A stretch of 64,000 nt of DNA from an uncultured bacterium (GCA_903888485.1 CAISTS010000032.1:248001-312000); one strand, 5' to 3'; counted from the stretch's first letter, positions 34,704 through 45,190 are shown. The notes: a model not told the origin generated them from the sequence alone. Translations and numbers: made by a program.

Positions 34704-34743
34704 GCTAGGGCTTTCTTCTCCCTCCCCACCCCATAACCCTAGC
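34704..34743 (+). ncRNA. Stem-loop with conserved C-rich loop, copy B (candidate small RNA or 3' UTR element)
   Basis: GCTAGGG at 34704-34710 pairs perfectly with CCCTAGC at 34737-34743. The 26-nt loop contains TTCTCCCTCCCCACCCCAT, nearly the same as the loop of copy A at 738-760, while the stem bases differ but still pair. It is followed 6 nt later by a strong terminator on the plus strand, so plus-strand transcription is likely. Exposed C-rich loops that pair with G-rich ribosome sites are a known feature of alphaproteobacterial small RNAs. Confidence 0.35.
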
Positions 34744-34749
34744 AAACTC

Positions 34750-34784
34750 GGCGGCAGACCTCACGGTCTGCCGCCTTTTCTTTT
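34750..34784 (+). terminator. Strong Rho-independent terminator
   Basis: GGCGGCAGACC at 34750-34760 pairs perfectly over 11 bp with GGTCTGCCGCC at 34765-34775 around TCAC and is followed by TTTTCTTTT. It ends the unit carrying stem-loop copy B. Confidence 0.9.
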
Positions 34785-34785
34785 G

Positions 34786-34810
34786 TTTGCGCGCCTCCCG
34801 CGCGCGGGCC
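34786..34810. repeat. GC-rich palindromic element, intergenic copy 1
   Basis: The sequence runs TTTGCGCGCCTCCCGCGCG and continues CGGGCC. It matches the elements at 45089-45112 and 45168-45190 and the core repeated in the mutY start. The GCGCG arms can pair around CCTCC. Confidence 0.5.
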
Positions 34811-34827
34811 TTTGCTATAAACCGCCC

Positions 34828-35271
34828 ATGCTCTACTTCGCCTACGGCGCCAATCTGAACCTGCGCGGCATGAAACGCCGCTGCCCGCGCGCGGTGCCCG
34901 TGGGCCTCGCGACGCTGCCGGGTCATCGGTTGGAGTTCCGCACCTTCATCACGGTTGTTGCCTATGCTTCGAGCGACGTCACCGGCGCGCTCTATAAGCT
35001 CACGCCCGGATGCTGGCGCGCGCTCGATGACTACGAGGGCGACGACTACGAGAAGGTCACGCTGCGTGTGAAGACGGACAGCGGCGCGGAAGACGCGGTG
35101 GTCTACGTCATGCAAGGCGGCGCGCGTAAGGCGCCGGCGCTGGCCTACTACACCGACATCGCGCGCGGTTATATCGACTGGAAGCTCGATGAAGCCGACC
35201 TCAGGCGCGCGCGTCTGGCGACCCTGCACCCGGAGAAGGCTAAGCCAGATAAGATCAAACCTGGGCGGTGA
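34828..35271 (+). CDS. Gamma-glutamylcyclotransferase-like (AIG2/GGCT) family protein
   Basis: The 147-residue product begins MLYFAYGANLNLRGMKRRC, where YGANL is the substrate-loop motif of the GGCT family. LDDYEGDDYEKV near residue 70 contains the acidic residue used as the general base. Members release 5-oxoproline from gamma-glutamyl peptides or act as gamma-glutamylamine cyclotransferases; which applies here is unknown. The ATG at 34828 fits the conserved N-terminus, and a longer frame upstream is unconserved. Its end overlaps the convergent flippase gene by 17 nt. Confidence 0.85.
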   Translation: MLYFAYGANLNLRGMKRRCPRAVPVGLATLPGHRLEFRTFITVVAYASSDVTGALYKLTPGCWRALDDYEGDDYEKVTLRVKTDSGAEDAVVYVMQGGARKAPALAYYTDIARGYIDWKLDEADLRRARLATLHPEKAKPDKIKPGR

Positions 35272-36640
35272 TGCGCCGGCGCAGCTGGGTGACGGTGAAG
35301 TAGCTCATGCCGAGCAGGCTGGTGGCCGCCGTCGCCAGCGACGCGATGGCCGCACCCGTAGGGCCCATGCTTTTCGTCAGCAGGATCAGCGTCGGCAGAT
35401 AGACCACGCAGACCACAAAGGTCTCGATGCGCAAGGGAATGCTGGGCCGGCCCATGGCGTAGAGCGCGGGCTCCATGGGGAAACCGCACAGCGTGAGGCC
35501 GGCGGTGGCCACCATCAATACAAGTGGGATGAAAGCCGCATCGAAGTCGTGGCCGAAGAAGGTGGTGATGAACAATTGCCCCGCGACCAGCGACAGCACC
35601 AGCATGGCGCCGCCGCCCGAGGCCGCGACGGCCGCGCCGCGGCGGATCAGCGCCTTGAAGTCGCGCCAATCGCCGCGCGATCCGATGCGCGCGAATTCAG
35701 GATAAATCGACTGATTCAAGAGCTCCGCGGGCTTGGAGATGGCGGTGGCGACGTCGCGCCCGATCTTGAACAGACCGGCGGCGGCGGGACCGGCGAGCGC
35801 GCCGACCAGGAAGGTGCTGGCCTGGGCCGTGACGATCTGCAGCGATGAATGCAGGTTGGAGAAAATCGAGAACTTCCAGATGCCGCCGTGGGGCGCGGTG
35901 ATGCCGCGCAGGGAGAAGGTCATGCCTTCGAGCAGGCCGCGGCGGGCACCCTCGCGCCAGCCGATGAAGATCAGCACCACGCCGCCGGCGATGGAGGCGA
36001 CGAACCAGGCGGCGAGATAAGCCCAGAACGGCGCGCCGGTCAGCACGGCAATGCCGACGCCGATGAGGCGCACCAAGGGCGTGACCACCGCTTGTACCGA
36101 CAACAGGTCGAAGCGGTCGAAGAGGCGCAAGAGGCCCGTGGGCGTCGCGAGCACCAGGGACAGAAGCTGCAGGCTGAACCACTGCGCGTTCCGAATCATT
36201 TCGGGGTCCCATCCGACGTAGGGGCCGACGAGCGGCGCGCCGAACCAGCCGATGGCCGCGCCGACGATGACGCCGGCGACATCCAGCAGCGCGGTGAACT
36301 TGATGAGCGCCTGGAAGGCGGCGATGTTCTTGGATTCCATGCAGATGGCGCCGTAGCGGATCACCGCCTGCCACGACTGGAAGGTGGCGAGGGCCATGAT
36401 CACCTGGATGTAGGTGGTCATCAGCACAAAGACGCCGAACTGCTCGAGGCCGAGCCCGCGCGCGGCCAGGCTGAGCATGGCCAGGCCCAGAATCCCGTTG
36501 GTGGCGCGCCCGCTGAGCAGGAGGCCGGCGTTCTTGAAGATGCGGCGGAAGGTGCCTTCGGCGAACCAATGGCGCACCGTTGAGATCAGGCCGCTCGGAA
36601 GCGGCGCCGCAATGTCGGGCGATGGACGATCAGATGACAA
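35255..36640 (-). CDS. Polysaccharide flippase (MOP superfamily, Wzx-like)
   Basis: The 461-residue membrane protein has about twelve hydrophobic helices, beginning near residue 38 with NAGLLLSGRATNGILGLA, which is typical of Wzx-like flippases. These move lipid-linked sugar units across the inner membrane for O-antigen or exopolysaccharide synthesis. The soluble N-terminal arm of about 30 residues is unremarkable. No glycosyltransferase or polymerase gene is adjacent, so it is an orphan flippase. The gene overlaps the GGCT gene at the 3' end by 17 nt in opposite orientation. Confidence 0.88.
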   Translation of the reverse strand: MSSDRPSPDIAAPLPSGLISTVRHWFAEGTFRRIFKNAGLLLSGRATNGILGLAMLSLAARGLGLEQFGVFVLMTTYIQVIMALATFQSWQAVIRYGAICMESKNIAAFQALIKFTALLDVAGVIVGAAIGWFGAPLVGPYVGWDPEMIRNAQWFSLQLLSLVLATPTGLLRLFDRFDLLSVQAVVTPLVRLIGVGIAVLTGAPFWAYLAAWFVASIAGGVVLIFIGWREGARRGLLEGMTFSLRGITAPHGGIWKFSIFSNLHSSLQIVTAQASTFLVGALAGPAAAGLFKIGRDVATAISKPAELLNQSIYPEFARIGSRGDWRDFKALIRRGAAVAASGGGAMLVLSLVAGQLFITTFFGHDFDAAFIPLVLMVATAGLTLCGFPMEPALYAMGRPSIPLRIETFVVCVVYLPTLILLTKSMGPTGAAIASLATAATSLLGMSYFTVTQLRRRITAQV

Positions 36641-36764
36641 TGAGCCCCACTCCAGAACGCAACCGCTCTCCCCGCTGAGGCGTTCGTTGGCATATTAATG
36701 CTACAATGAAGCGGCGGCGTCAGCTTTAAAGCTGTTAACCTGGAAAATTCCGAGGGAGCGCGCG

Positions 36765-36971
36765 ATGCCCGGCTTTTATCCGCTGCTGACGCTGGTCTCG
36801 GTGATTTTCTTCGCGTGGCTCGGGCGGCATCTGGCCGTAAAGCGCAACCGCAACGGGTTGCTGTGGGGGGTCGGGGCGGCCCTTCTGCCCCCGGTCCTCT
36901 TGATCCTGCTCCTCTTGAAGCCGCTGGAGGCGGAAGAGGAAGAGGACAGCGAAGCCGCCGCCGAAGCTTAA
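36765..36971 (+). CDS. Small membrane protein with acidic tail, 68 residues
   Basis: The 68-residue product has two hydrophobic helices (about residues 4-22 and 32-52) separated by a basic loop (KRNRN). It ends with a Glu/Asp/Ala-rich tail. The ATG at 36765 has a GAGGGAGCG site. It ends 2 nt from the convergent acuI gene. I do not recognise a family. The basic loop between helices suggests that both ends face the periplasm or both the cytosol. The upstream gap carries no visible regulatory motif. Confidence 0.6.
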   Translation: MPGFYPLLTLVSVIFFAWLGRHLAVKRNRNGLLWGVGAALLPPVLLILLLLKPLEAEEEEDSEAAAEA

Positions 36972-36973
36972 GC

Positions 36974-37969
36974 CTATTTATTCACATCGATGACGACACG
37001 GCCGCGCGTCTTGCCGCGCAGGATCTTCTCGGCAAGGGCCTGAATGTCGGACAGCGGTTCGATCTCTGTCATAGAGTCCAGCTTGGCGCGGTCGAGGTCG
37101 CTGACCAGCCGCTTCCAGGCGGTCTCGCGCCAACCGGCGGGGATCTCAAAATAGTTGACGCCCAGCAGCTTCACGCCGCGCAGGATGAAGGGCATCACCG
37201 TCGCGGGCAATTCGTTGCCGCCGGCCAGCCCGCAGCAGGTGATCACGCCCTGCGGCTTGGTCTGGGCCAGTACGGTGGCGAGCGTACGCCCGCCGACGCT
37301 GTCGACGCCGCCGGCCCAGCGCGCGGGCTCCAGGGGCTTGGCCTGCTTGTCCAGATCGGCGCGAGCGAGCACTTCGGCGGCGCCTAAGGATTTCAGGTAG
37401 TCGTGGGCCTCGGGACGGCCGGTGGAAGCGACAACGCGGTAGCCGAGCTTGGCGAGGATCGCCACCGCCACGCTGCCGACGCCGCCCGCCGCGCCGGGCA
37501 CGATGATCTCGCCCTTGTCGGGCGTCACACCCTCGTCCTCGAGAAACATGATGCTGACCATCGCGGTGTAGCCCGCGGTGCCGATGGCCATCACTTGCGT
37601 CTCGGTGAGCCCTTGCGGAATTTTCACCAGAAGGTCGGGGTTGATGCGCTGGCGCGCGGAGTAGCCGCCCCACAGCGTCTCGGACAAGCCACCGCCCAGG
37701 GCCAGCACCTTGTCGCCCGTTTTGAATCGCGGATCTTTTGATTCCGCGACGGTACCGGCGAGGTCGATGCCGCAGACCATGGGGAAGTTGCGCACCACGC
37801 CGCGGCCGCGCCCGAGCACGGCGAGACCATCTTTGTAGTTGAGCGACGAGTAGGCGATGTCGACGAGCACTTTCTCGTCGGGCAGATCGGAAACACTGAG
37901 CTGCTTGAAGGCGCCGGCGTATTGGCCGTCGACCTGGTTGACGACAAAGGCGCGGAACGTGTCGGACAT
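36974..37969 (-). CDS. acuI: NADPH-dependent acrylyl-CoA reductase-like MDR oxidoreductase
   Basis: The 331-residue zinc-free MDR protein matches the AcuI/YhdH group, which reduces acrylyl-CoA to propionyl-CoA with NADPH and detoxifies acrylate. The N-terminus has the SSLNYKDGLAVLGRG segment of this group, and GAAGGVGSVAVAILAKLGY is the NADPH-binding Rossmann motif near residue 155. The GEIIVPGA block and the C-terminal RGVKLLGV stretch are also typical. It lies between the small membrane protein and the peptide-binding protein gene, with only 10 nt to the latter. It may be part of a propionate or dimethylsulfoniopropionate route, but no other gene of such a route is present. Confidence 0.9.
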   Translation of the reverse strand: MSDTFRAFVVNQVDGQYAGAFKQLSVSDLPDEKVLVDIAYSSLNYKDGLAVLGRGRGVVRNFPMVCGIDLAGTVAESKDPRFKTGDKVLALGGGLSETLWGGYSARQRINPDLLVKIPQGLTETQVMAIGTAGYTAMVSIMFLEDEGVTPDKGEIIVPGAAGGVGSVAVAILAKLGYRVVASTGRPEAHDYLKSLGAAEVLARADLDKQAKPLEPARWAGGVDSVGGRTLATVLAQTKPQGVITCCGLAGGNELPATVMPFILRGVKLLGVNYFEIPAGWRETAWKRLVSDLDRAKLDSMTEIEPLSDIQALAEKILRGKTRGRVVIDVNK

Positions 37970-37979
37970 GCTCTTTCCC

Positions 37980-39563
37980 TCAACTCGCCAAGCTTAGATA
38001 GCGGCTCAAGTGTACATCGACGGCGTTGGCGCGCCAGCCGACGACGCGCCGCGACACCAGATTCTTGGTCACGCCGTGGTACAGCGGGATGATGGGCTGA
38101 TCGCGCATCACCAGGGCCTCGGCCTCGCGCAGGAGCCCGGCGCGCACGCCGGCGTTCTCCATGCCGGCGGCCTTGGCGAGCAGGCCGTCGTAGGCAAGGT
38201 TGCGGTAGCGCGCATAGTTCGAGCGCACGGTGTTTGAGTCGAGGACGTACAGAAAACCGAGCGGATCGTTGTAATCCGCCTGCCATCCTGCGAAGGCGAC
38301 GTCGAAGTTGCCCTGGCGCATGTTGGCGAAGTGCACCTTGCCTTCGGTGTTGAAGAGCGTGGTCTGCACGCCGATGCGCTTCCACATGCCGGCGATGACC
38401 ACGGCGATGCGGCGCAGATCCAGGCTGGAGGAATGGCTGTAGGTGACCGACAGCGGCACATCGGCGAAGCCGGCTTCGGTGAGCAGCTTGCGCGCCTCGG
38501 CCAGGCGCACATCGACGCCGGCCTCGGCAAATTCCATCTGCGGCGGCTTGTAGCCCGACACCATGGGCGAGACGAAGCTCGCCGCCGGCACTTCGCCGCC
38601 GCGCAGGACCTTTTGCGTCAGCACGTCGCGGTCGATGGCCAGCGACAACGCGCGGCGCACGCGCCCGTCGCCGAACTTGGGCTGGGTGGTGTTGATGGCG
38701 AGATAGTAAGTGATCAGCGTCGGCGAGAGGCGCGTTTCGAGCGGCAACTCGCTGCGCAAACGTTCCACCTGGCTGAGCGGCACGTCGAGCTGCATGTCGA
38801 GTTCGCCGGAGCGGAAGCGCGCGACCGCGCTGGTGAGGTCCTCGGTCGGCACATAGACCACGCGCGCGACGCGGACGTTGGCCCCGTCGTGATAGCGCCC
38901 ATTGCGCACGAGAACGACGGACTCATGCGGCCGCCAGCTCTCGAGCGTATAGGCGCCGGAGGACACCAGCGTGCCGGGACGCGTCCAGTTGTCGCCTGCG
39001 GCGGCGATGACGTGGCGTGGCACCGCCGCGCAATAGGCGTTGGCGAGGATCTGCGGCAAGTAGGGCGCGGGTGCATCGAGCTCGATGATGACCGTCAGCG
39101 GATCGGGCGCGGACACGCCAAGATCGGCGGCCGGGGCATTGCCGGCGTTCACCAGGCGCGCACCTCTGACGATGTACAGCAGCGCAGCAAAAACGCCGGC
39201 GGTCGCGGGATCGAGCAAACGGCGGAAGGAATAAACTACGTCGTCAGCGGTCAGCGGCACGCCGTCGGACCAGGTGAGACCTTCCCGCAGCCGGAAGGTA
39301 TAGCGCTTGCCGTCGGGGCTCGTGGACCAGGACGCGGCGAGGCCCGGCTTGGCCTGGCCCTCGGCATCGAAAGTGACGAGGCCTTCAAATAGGTCTCCCG
39401 CGATGGCCAACTCGTAGGTGGTGTTGACCTTGTGCGGGTCCAGCGTCGCCGGCTCATAGCGGTTGCCGCGCATCAGCGTGCCGTCCTCCCCCGCCCACAG
39501 GGAGCGCGGAACAAACGGCAGCGCGGCGGCGGCGGCGAGAGCGGCGCGGCGGGAAAGCGTCAT
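37980..39563 (-). CDS. Peptide ABC transporter substrate-binding protein (SBP family 5)
   Basis: The 527-residue protein starts with a Tat-like leader (LSRRAALAAAAALPF) and has the family-5 solute-binding fold. RYEPATLDPHKVN, GLAASWSTSPDGKRYTFRLR and the later YHDGANVRVARV segments are typical of OppA/DppA proteins. The start ATG overlaps the DUF3667-like gene stop by 4 nt (ATGA), which supports it and implies translational coupling. Permease and ATPase genes are not adjacent. The dual ATPase at 14121-15794 could be a partner, but that is a guess. The substrate is probably a short peptide. Confidence 0.9.
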   Translation of the reverse strand: MTLSRRAALAAAAALPFVPRSLWAGEDGTLMRGNRYEPATLDPHKVNTTYELAIAGDLFEGLVTFDAEGQAKPGLAASWSTSPDGKRYTFRLREGLTWSDGVPLTADDVVYSFRRLLDPATAGVFAALLYIVRGARLVNAGNAPAADLGVSAPDPLTVIIELDAPAPYLPQILANAYCAAVPRHVIAAAGDNWTRPGTLVSSGAYTLESWRPHESVVLVRNGRYHDGANVRVARVVYVPTEDLTSAVARFRSGELDMQLDVPLSQVERLRSELPLETRLSPTLITYYLAINTTQPKFGDGRVRRALSLAIDRDVLTQKVLRGGEVPAASFVSPMVSGYKPPQMEFAEAGVDVRLAEARKLLTEAGFADVPLSVTYSHSSSLDLRRIAVVIAGMWKRIGVQTTLFNTEGKVHFANMRQGNFDVAFAGWQADYNDPLGFLYVLDSNTVRSNYARYRNLAYDGLLAKAAGMENAGVRAGLLREAEALVMRDQPIIPLYHGVTKNLVSRRVVGWRANAVDVHLSRYLSLAS

Positions 39564-40049
39564 GTCGTGTAGAGCGTAATGGGTAACAGCAGGACGCGGT
39601 AGATGAGGAAAATCCAAGTCGTCGGGAATATCAGCACGGCGGTTTGCACAACACGCGCAACGCCCCGTGTGCCGTAGACCGCGCCCATGGCGACGTAAAG
39701 ATAAGCGGCGCAGGCCAGCGCTAGGGCGGCGGACAGGACCTGGTCCAGTAACAATGGCGGGACCGCCGGGCCTCCCATCAAGCCACTCACATCCATCACG
39801 ACGAGCGGCACGCAAAACAGCACCAGGAAGAAGGCATAGAAGTGCAGTGCGAACACCATGTGCACGGCCAAGGGCTGCGGGCGGCGCCAGAACACCCGAG
39901 GCAGCAGAAGCGCGAAGGGCGGCACCATCAAGCCAATCAGAAACTTGGCGTTCACCGCCACGGCCCGGTCGAACAAGGGCGCGTTCTCCGCCATGGTTTT
40001 GCCGACGCGCGCGAGGTGCGCATCGACCAGGGCGCGGCGGCGCTCACCC

Positions 40050-40072
<23 letters not shown>
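39560..40072 (-). CDS. DUF3667-like small membrane protein
   Basis: The 170-residue product shows a C-terminal arrangement of about four hydrophobic helices, and VHMVFALHFYAFFLVLF (about residues 70-86) is like the membrane part of DUF3667 proteins. The usual N-terminal zinc-ribbon of that family is missing. The start is uncertain: the first ATG (40072) overlaps the maeB stop by 23 nt, while an internal ATG at 39994 would give a shorter protein. The gene is coupled by an ATGA overlap to the peptide-binding protein gene. Function is unknown. Confidence 0.55.
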
Positions 40073-42353
<2,281 letters not shown>

Positions 42354-42424
42354 ATGGCTTGAAAGTCCCCAGGAACCAGAGACCTACAATATAGACCGGG
42401 GCGGCGGGCGTATAGCGAGGGCGC

Positions 42425-43567
42425 TTAGCCCATATGCCCTATCGCGTGTTTGGCTACCTTCGCCATGACGCTGGGAAGGCCGGCGTCTCCGATGCGCTCC
42501 AGTGGCGTCCAGATGATATCGGGGCCGAGCTTTTTGGCCTGGGCCGCCGTGAGATCGGCGGCGCGCACTTCGACCACCAGCCGGAAATGGGTGAAGGTGT
42601 GCTCGACCGCGCCGGGCAGCACCCGCCATTTCGCCTTGGGCAGATCGTCTGGGATCGCGCCGCTGGTCCAATCGCTGCCGGGCACTTCCGTCATGCCGCC
42701 GAGCAGCCCTTGCGGCGGGCGGCGGCGCAGCGCGACACAGCCGTCGGCGCGCATCATCCAATAGGCCACGCCGCGCCGCAGCGGCGTCTCGGCTTTCTTG
42801 ATCTTGCGCGGCAATGTCTCGGCGATGCCTTGTTTTCGGCCTTCGCAGACATCCGACCAGGGACAGATCACGCAGGCCGGCGACTTGGGCGTGCAGACCG
42901 TGGCGCCGAGATCCATGACGCCCTGCGCGTAATCACCGGCCCGGGCATTGGGCGTGAGCTCACCCGCAAGGGCCCGCAGGCGCTCCTTGCTGTGCGGCAG
43001 CGGCTCGGTCACCGCGAACAGCCGCGCCATGACGCGCTCGACATTGCCATCGACGACAACGGCGCGCTGATCATATGCGATGGCGGTAATGGCAGCGGCG
43101 GTGTAGGGCCCGACGCCGGGCAGCGACAGCAGGCCGTCTTCGTTTTGCGGAAACACGCCGCCGTGGTCCTTCGCGATCGCTTGGGCGCATTTGTGCAGAT
43201 TGCGGGCCCGGGCGTAGTAGCCGAGCCCCGCCCAGACGGTCATGACCTCTTCGACCGGCGCGCGCGCCAGGGCGCTCACCGTCGGCCAGCGCTTCAGAAA
43301 CATCTCGAAGTAGGGCTTCACCGCCGTGACGGTGGTTTGCTGCAACATGATCTCCGACAGCCAGACGGCGTAGGGGTCGGCGGTCTCGCCGGGCAGCGCG
43401 CGCCAGGGCATGCGCCGGCGGTGACGGTCGTACCAGGCGAGCAAGTCCGCAACGCGGGGGCCTTTTGAATGCGCGCCTTGCGCGGGCGGGCCTTTTGGAT
43501 GCGCGCCTTGCGCGCGGGGGTTGCGCGAAACGGCGGATTTCTTGGATTTCTGAAGTGGTGCGGGCAT
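42425..43567 (-). CDS. mutY: A/G-specific adenine glycosylase, with a repeat-bearing N-terminal arm
   Basis: MutY removes adenine paired with 8-oxoguanine. The 380-residue protein has the glycosylase fold with LSEIMLQQTTVTAVKPYF, the helix-hairpin-helix region LPGVGPYTAAAI and catalytic Asp in VDGNVERVMARL, and the [4Fe-4S] ligands CTPKSPACVICPWSDVC. The C-terminal domain recognises 8-oxoG. The N-terminal arm before VADLLAWY contains two tandem 10-residue repeats (AQGAHPKGPP and AQGAHSKGPR), encoded by a 30-bp direct repeat, and their core resembles an intergenic palindrome of this genome. It is divergent from the DUF721 gene across 26 nt. The DUF721 - DsbA - smc order is conserved in relatives. 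Confidence 0.95.
   Translation of the reverse strand: MPAPLQKSKKSAVSRNPRAQGAHPKGPPAQGAHSKGPRVADLLAWYDRHRRRMPWRALPGETADPYAVWLSEIMLQQTTVTAVKPYFEMFLKRWPTVSALARAPVEEVMTVWAGLGYYARARNLHKCAQAIAKDHGGVFPQNEDGLLSLPGVGPYTAAAITAIAYDQRAVVVDGNVERVMARLFAVTEPLPHSKERLRALAGELTPNARAGDYAQGVMDLGATVCTPKSPACVICPWSDVCEGRKQGIAETLPRKIKKAETPLRRGVAYWMMRADGCVALRRRPPQGLLGGMTEVPGSDWTSGAIPDDLPKAKWRVLPGAVEHTFTHFRLVVEVRAADLTAAQAKKLGPDIIWTPLERIGDAGLPSVMAKVAKHAIGHMG
43461..43520. repeat. Tandem 30-bp repeat inside the mutY start
   Basis: 43461-43490 and 43491-43520 differ at only three of 30 positions. Each contains GCGCGCCTTGCGCG, the core of the intergenic palindrome at 34786-34810, 45089-45112 and 45168-45190. It encodes two 10-residue units at residues 19-38 of MutY. 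Confidence 0.7.
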
Positions 43568-43593
43568 GGGCGGCGTTGCGCTAAGCTAACGCC

Positions 43594-44118
43594 ATGGCGA
43601 AGACAAGCAAAGCGTCCGAGGACACCGCGACGCCTGCGCCGGCGCGCCGCTGGCGTCAGGGGCCGGTGAACATCGGCAGCCTGACGGGACGCCTCACGCG
43701 TCCGGCCCTCGGCAAGCGCGGCTTCACGGGCGCCGAGATCCTGTCGCACTGGCCGGCCATCGTCGGCGCGGATCTGGCCGCCTACGCCTGCCCCATGCAG
43801 GTCAAATTCCCGCGCGGGCACAACAACGGCGCCACGCTGCAGCTGCGCGTCGCCCACGGCGCCGCGGCGGCGCTTTTGCAAATGAAGCTCCCGGCCATCA
43901 AAGAGCGCATCAACCGTTTCTTCGGGTACGAGGCCGTCGCCGACGTGCAGGCGGTGCAAGGACCTCTGCCCGCGCCGGCGCGCAAAGCCGCCGCGCCGCG
44001 GCCCGTGACGCCCGCCGAGGAAGCCGCGATCGACCGCGCCCTGGCCGACATTTCACCGGGCCCGGCGCGCGACGCCTTGACGAAACTTGGAAAAAACCTG
44101 CAACAACGAGGGCGCTAG
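43594..44118 (+). CDS. DUF721 (DciA-like) domain protein
   Basis: The 174-residue basic protein has a DUF721-type core: GAEILSHWPAIVGADLAAYACP (given here in two parts: GAEILSHWPAIVG and ADLAAYACP), followed by LQLRVAHGAAAALLQMKLP and INRFFGYEAVADV. DUF721 contains DciA, the ancestral loader of the replicative helicase DnaB, so a role in replication initiation is possible, but this small alphaproteobacterial version is not proven to act so. The C-terminus is Pro/Ala-rich and low in complexity. It is divergent from mutY across 26 nt. In related genomes it is followed by DsbA-like and smc; here a MipA plus two-component block lies between. Confidence 0.8.
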   Translation: MAKTSKASEDTATPAPARRWRQGPVNIGSLTGRLTRPALGKRGFTGAEILSHWPAIVGADLAAYACPMQVKFPRGHNNGATLQLRVAHGAAAALLQMKLPAIKERINRFFGYEAVADVQAVQGPLPAPARKAAAPRPVTPAEEAAIDRALADISPGPARDALTKLGKNLQQRGR

Positions 44119-44183
44119 CCGCGTTGTAAGCGGGACGGGATACACGCCACGTTACTGGGCGGCCTGACAGGGGACTAACGGAT

Positions 44184-45056
44184 ATGAAACGCACATTGAT
44201 GAAGCATGCCGCGCCGCTGGCGCTGACCACGGCGCTCCTTGCCGGCCCGGCCCAGGCTCAGAAATTCGACAGCATCACCGACGGCCTGACCGACGCCCTT
44301 CAGACCGCCATCGACCTCTTGCCGCCGGATGTGACCAACGTGCGTCTGGGCTTGGGTCCGGTGATCGCGCCCGATTACGAAGGCAGCGATGACTACAACA
44401 TCGATCCGGTGCCGGCGGTGTCCTTGCGCTACGGCAACTTCCTCGAAGTCGACAACAACGAAGTCAAGGTCACGGCGTTCAACCGCCTTTTCAACACCAG
44501 CACTAACATGGGCGGCGGCTCGTCTTTACGCGCAGGTCCCCTCATCCGGCTCGACTTCGGCCGCGACGAGACCGACAGCCCCGACTTGCGCGGCATGGGC
44601 GATGTCGATATGGCCCTCGAGCTCGGCGCTTTCGTCAGCTATCAGTGGCAAGGCGGCACGCGCGTGCGCCTGCGCGCGCGCCACGATGTCATCAAAGGCC
44701 ACGGCGGCATGCTCGCCATCGCCGACGTCATTCAGCCGTTCATCCGGTCGGCGCGCTTCACGCTCGGCGGCATCGTCCAAGCCACCTGGGCGAGCGGGCC
44801 TTACATGCGCTCCTACTTCGGTGTGACCGCGGCGCAAGCGGCCGCCAGCGGCTATCCGGTGTACCGGCCGACCTCGGGCCTCAAGGACATCAACGCCGGC
44901 CTCAACGCCAGCTACCGCATCGCCGACCGCTGGTCGGTGGTGACCAACGTCAACTACAAGCGCCTGATGGGCGACGCCGCCGACAGCCCGATCGTGCGTA
45001 TCGCGGGTTCGCCAAACCAAATGAACTACTCGGCCTTTGTGGTTTATTCCTTCTGA
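44184..45056 (+). CDS. MipA/OmpV family outer-membrane protein
   Basis: The 290-residue protein has a signal peptide (residues 1-25, cut near AQAQK) and the beta-barrel pattern of MipA/OmpV proteins, with alternating aromatic strands and a C-terminal NYSAFVVYSF ending in Phe, the usual outer-membrane insertion signal. Family roles include scaffold for peptidoglycan enzymes, porin-like functions and resistance to antimicrobials or metals. The gene lies before a response regulator and sensor kinase on the same strand, a common arrangement in which the pair controls the MipA gene, although here a 526-bp gap separates them. Its 3' end is copied in a tandem 79-bp repeat. Confidence 0.88.
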   Translation: MKRTLMKHAAPLALTTALLAGPAQAQKFDSITDGLTDALQTAIDLLPPDVTNVRLGLGPVIAPDYEGSDDYNIDPVPAVSLRYGNFLEVDNNEVKVTAFNRLFNTSTNMGGGSSLRAGPLIRLDFGRDETDSPDLRGMGDVDMALELGAFVSYQWQGGTRVRLRARHDVIKGHGGMLAIADVIQPFIRSARFTLGGIVQATWASGPYMRSYFGVTAAQAAASGYPVYRPTSGLKDINAGLNASYRIADRWSVVTNVNYKRLMGDAADSPIVRIAGSPNQMNYSAFVVYSF

Positions 45057-45190
45057 TCTCGTAGGACTGGACGTTGCTCTCGTTTTTCTTTGCGCGCCTT
45101 CCGCGCGCGGGGCGTTCGTGGTGTATTCCTTCTGATCTCGAAGGACTTGGACGTGCTCTCGTTTTTCTTTGCGCGCCTTCCGCGCGCGGG
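45037..45190. repeat. 79-bp tandem duplication of the MipA gene 3' end with a GC palindrome
   Basis: Unit 1 (45037-45115) holds the last codons of the MipA gene (TGGTTTATTCCTTCTGA) and the following spacer. Unit 2 (45116-45190, with a few mismatches) repeats it with a 79-bp offset. Each unit carries the TTTGCGCGCCTTCCGCGCGC element near its end. Unit 2 still encodes the VVYSF tail but is not attached to a gene. Confidence 0.75.
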
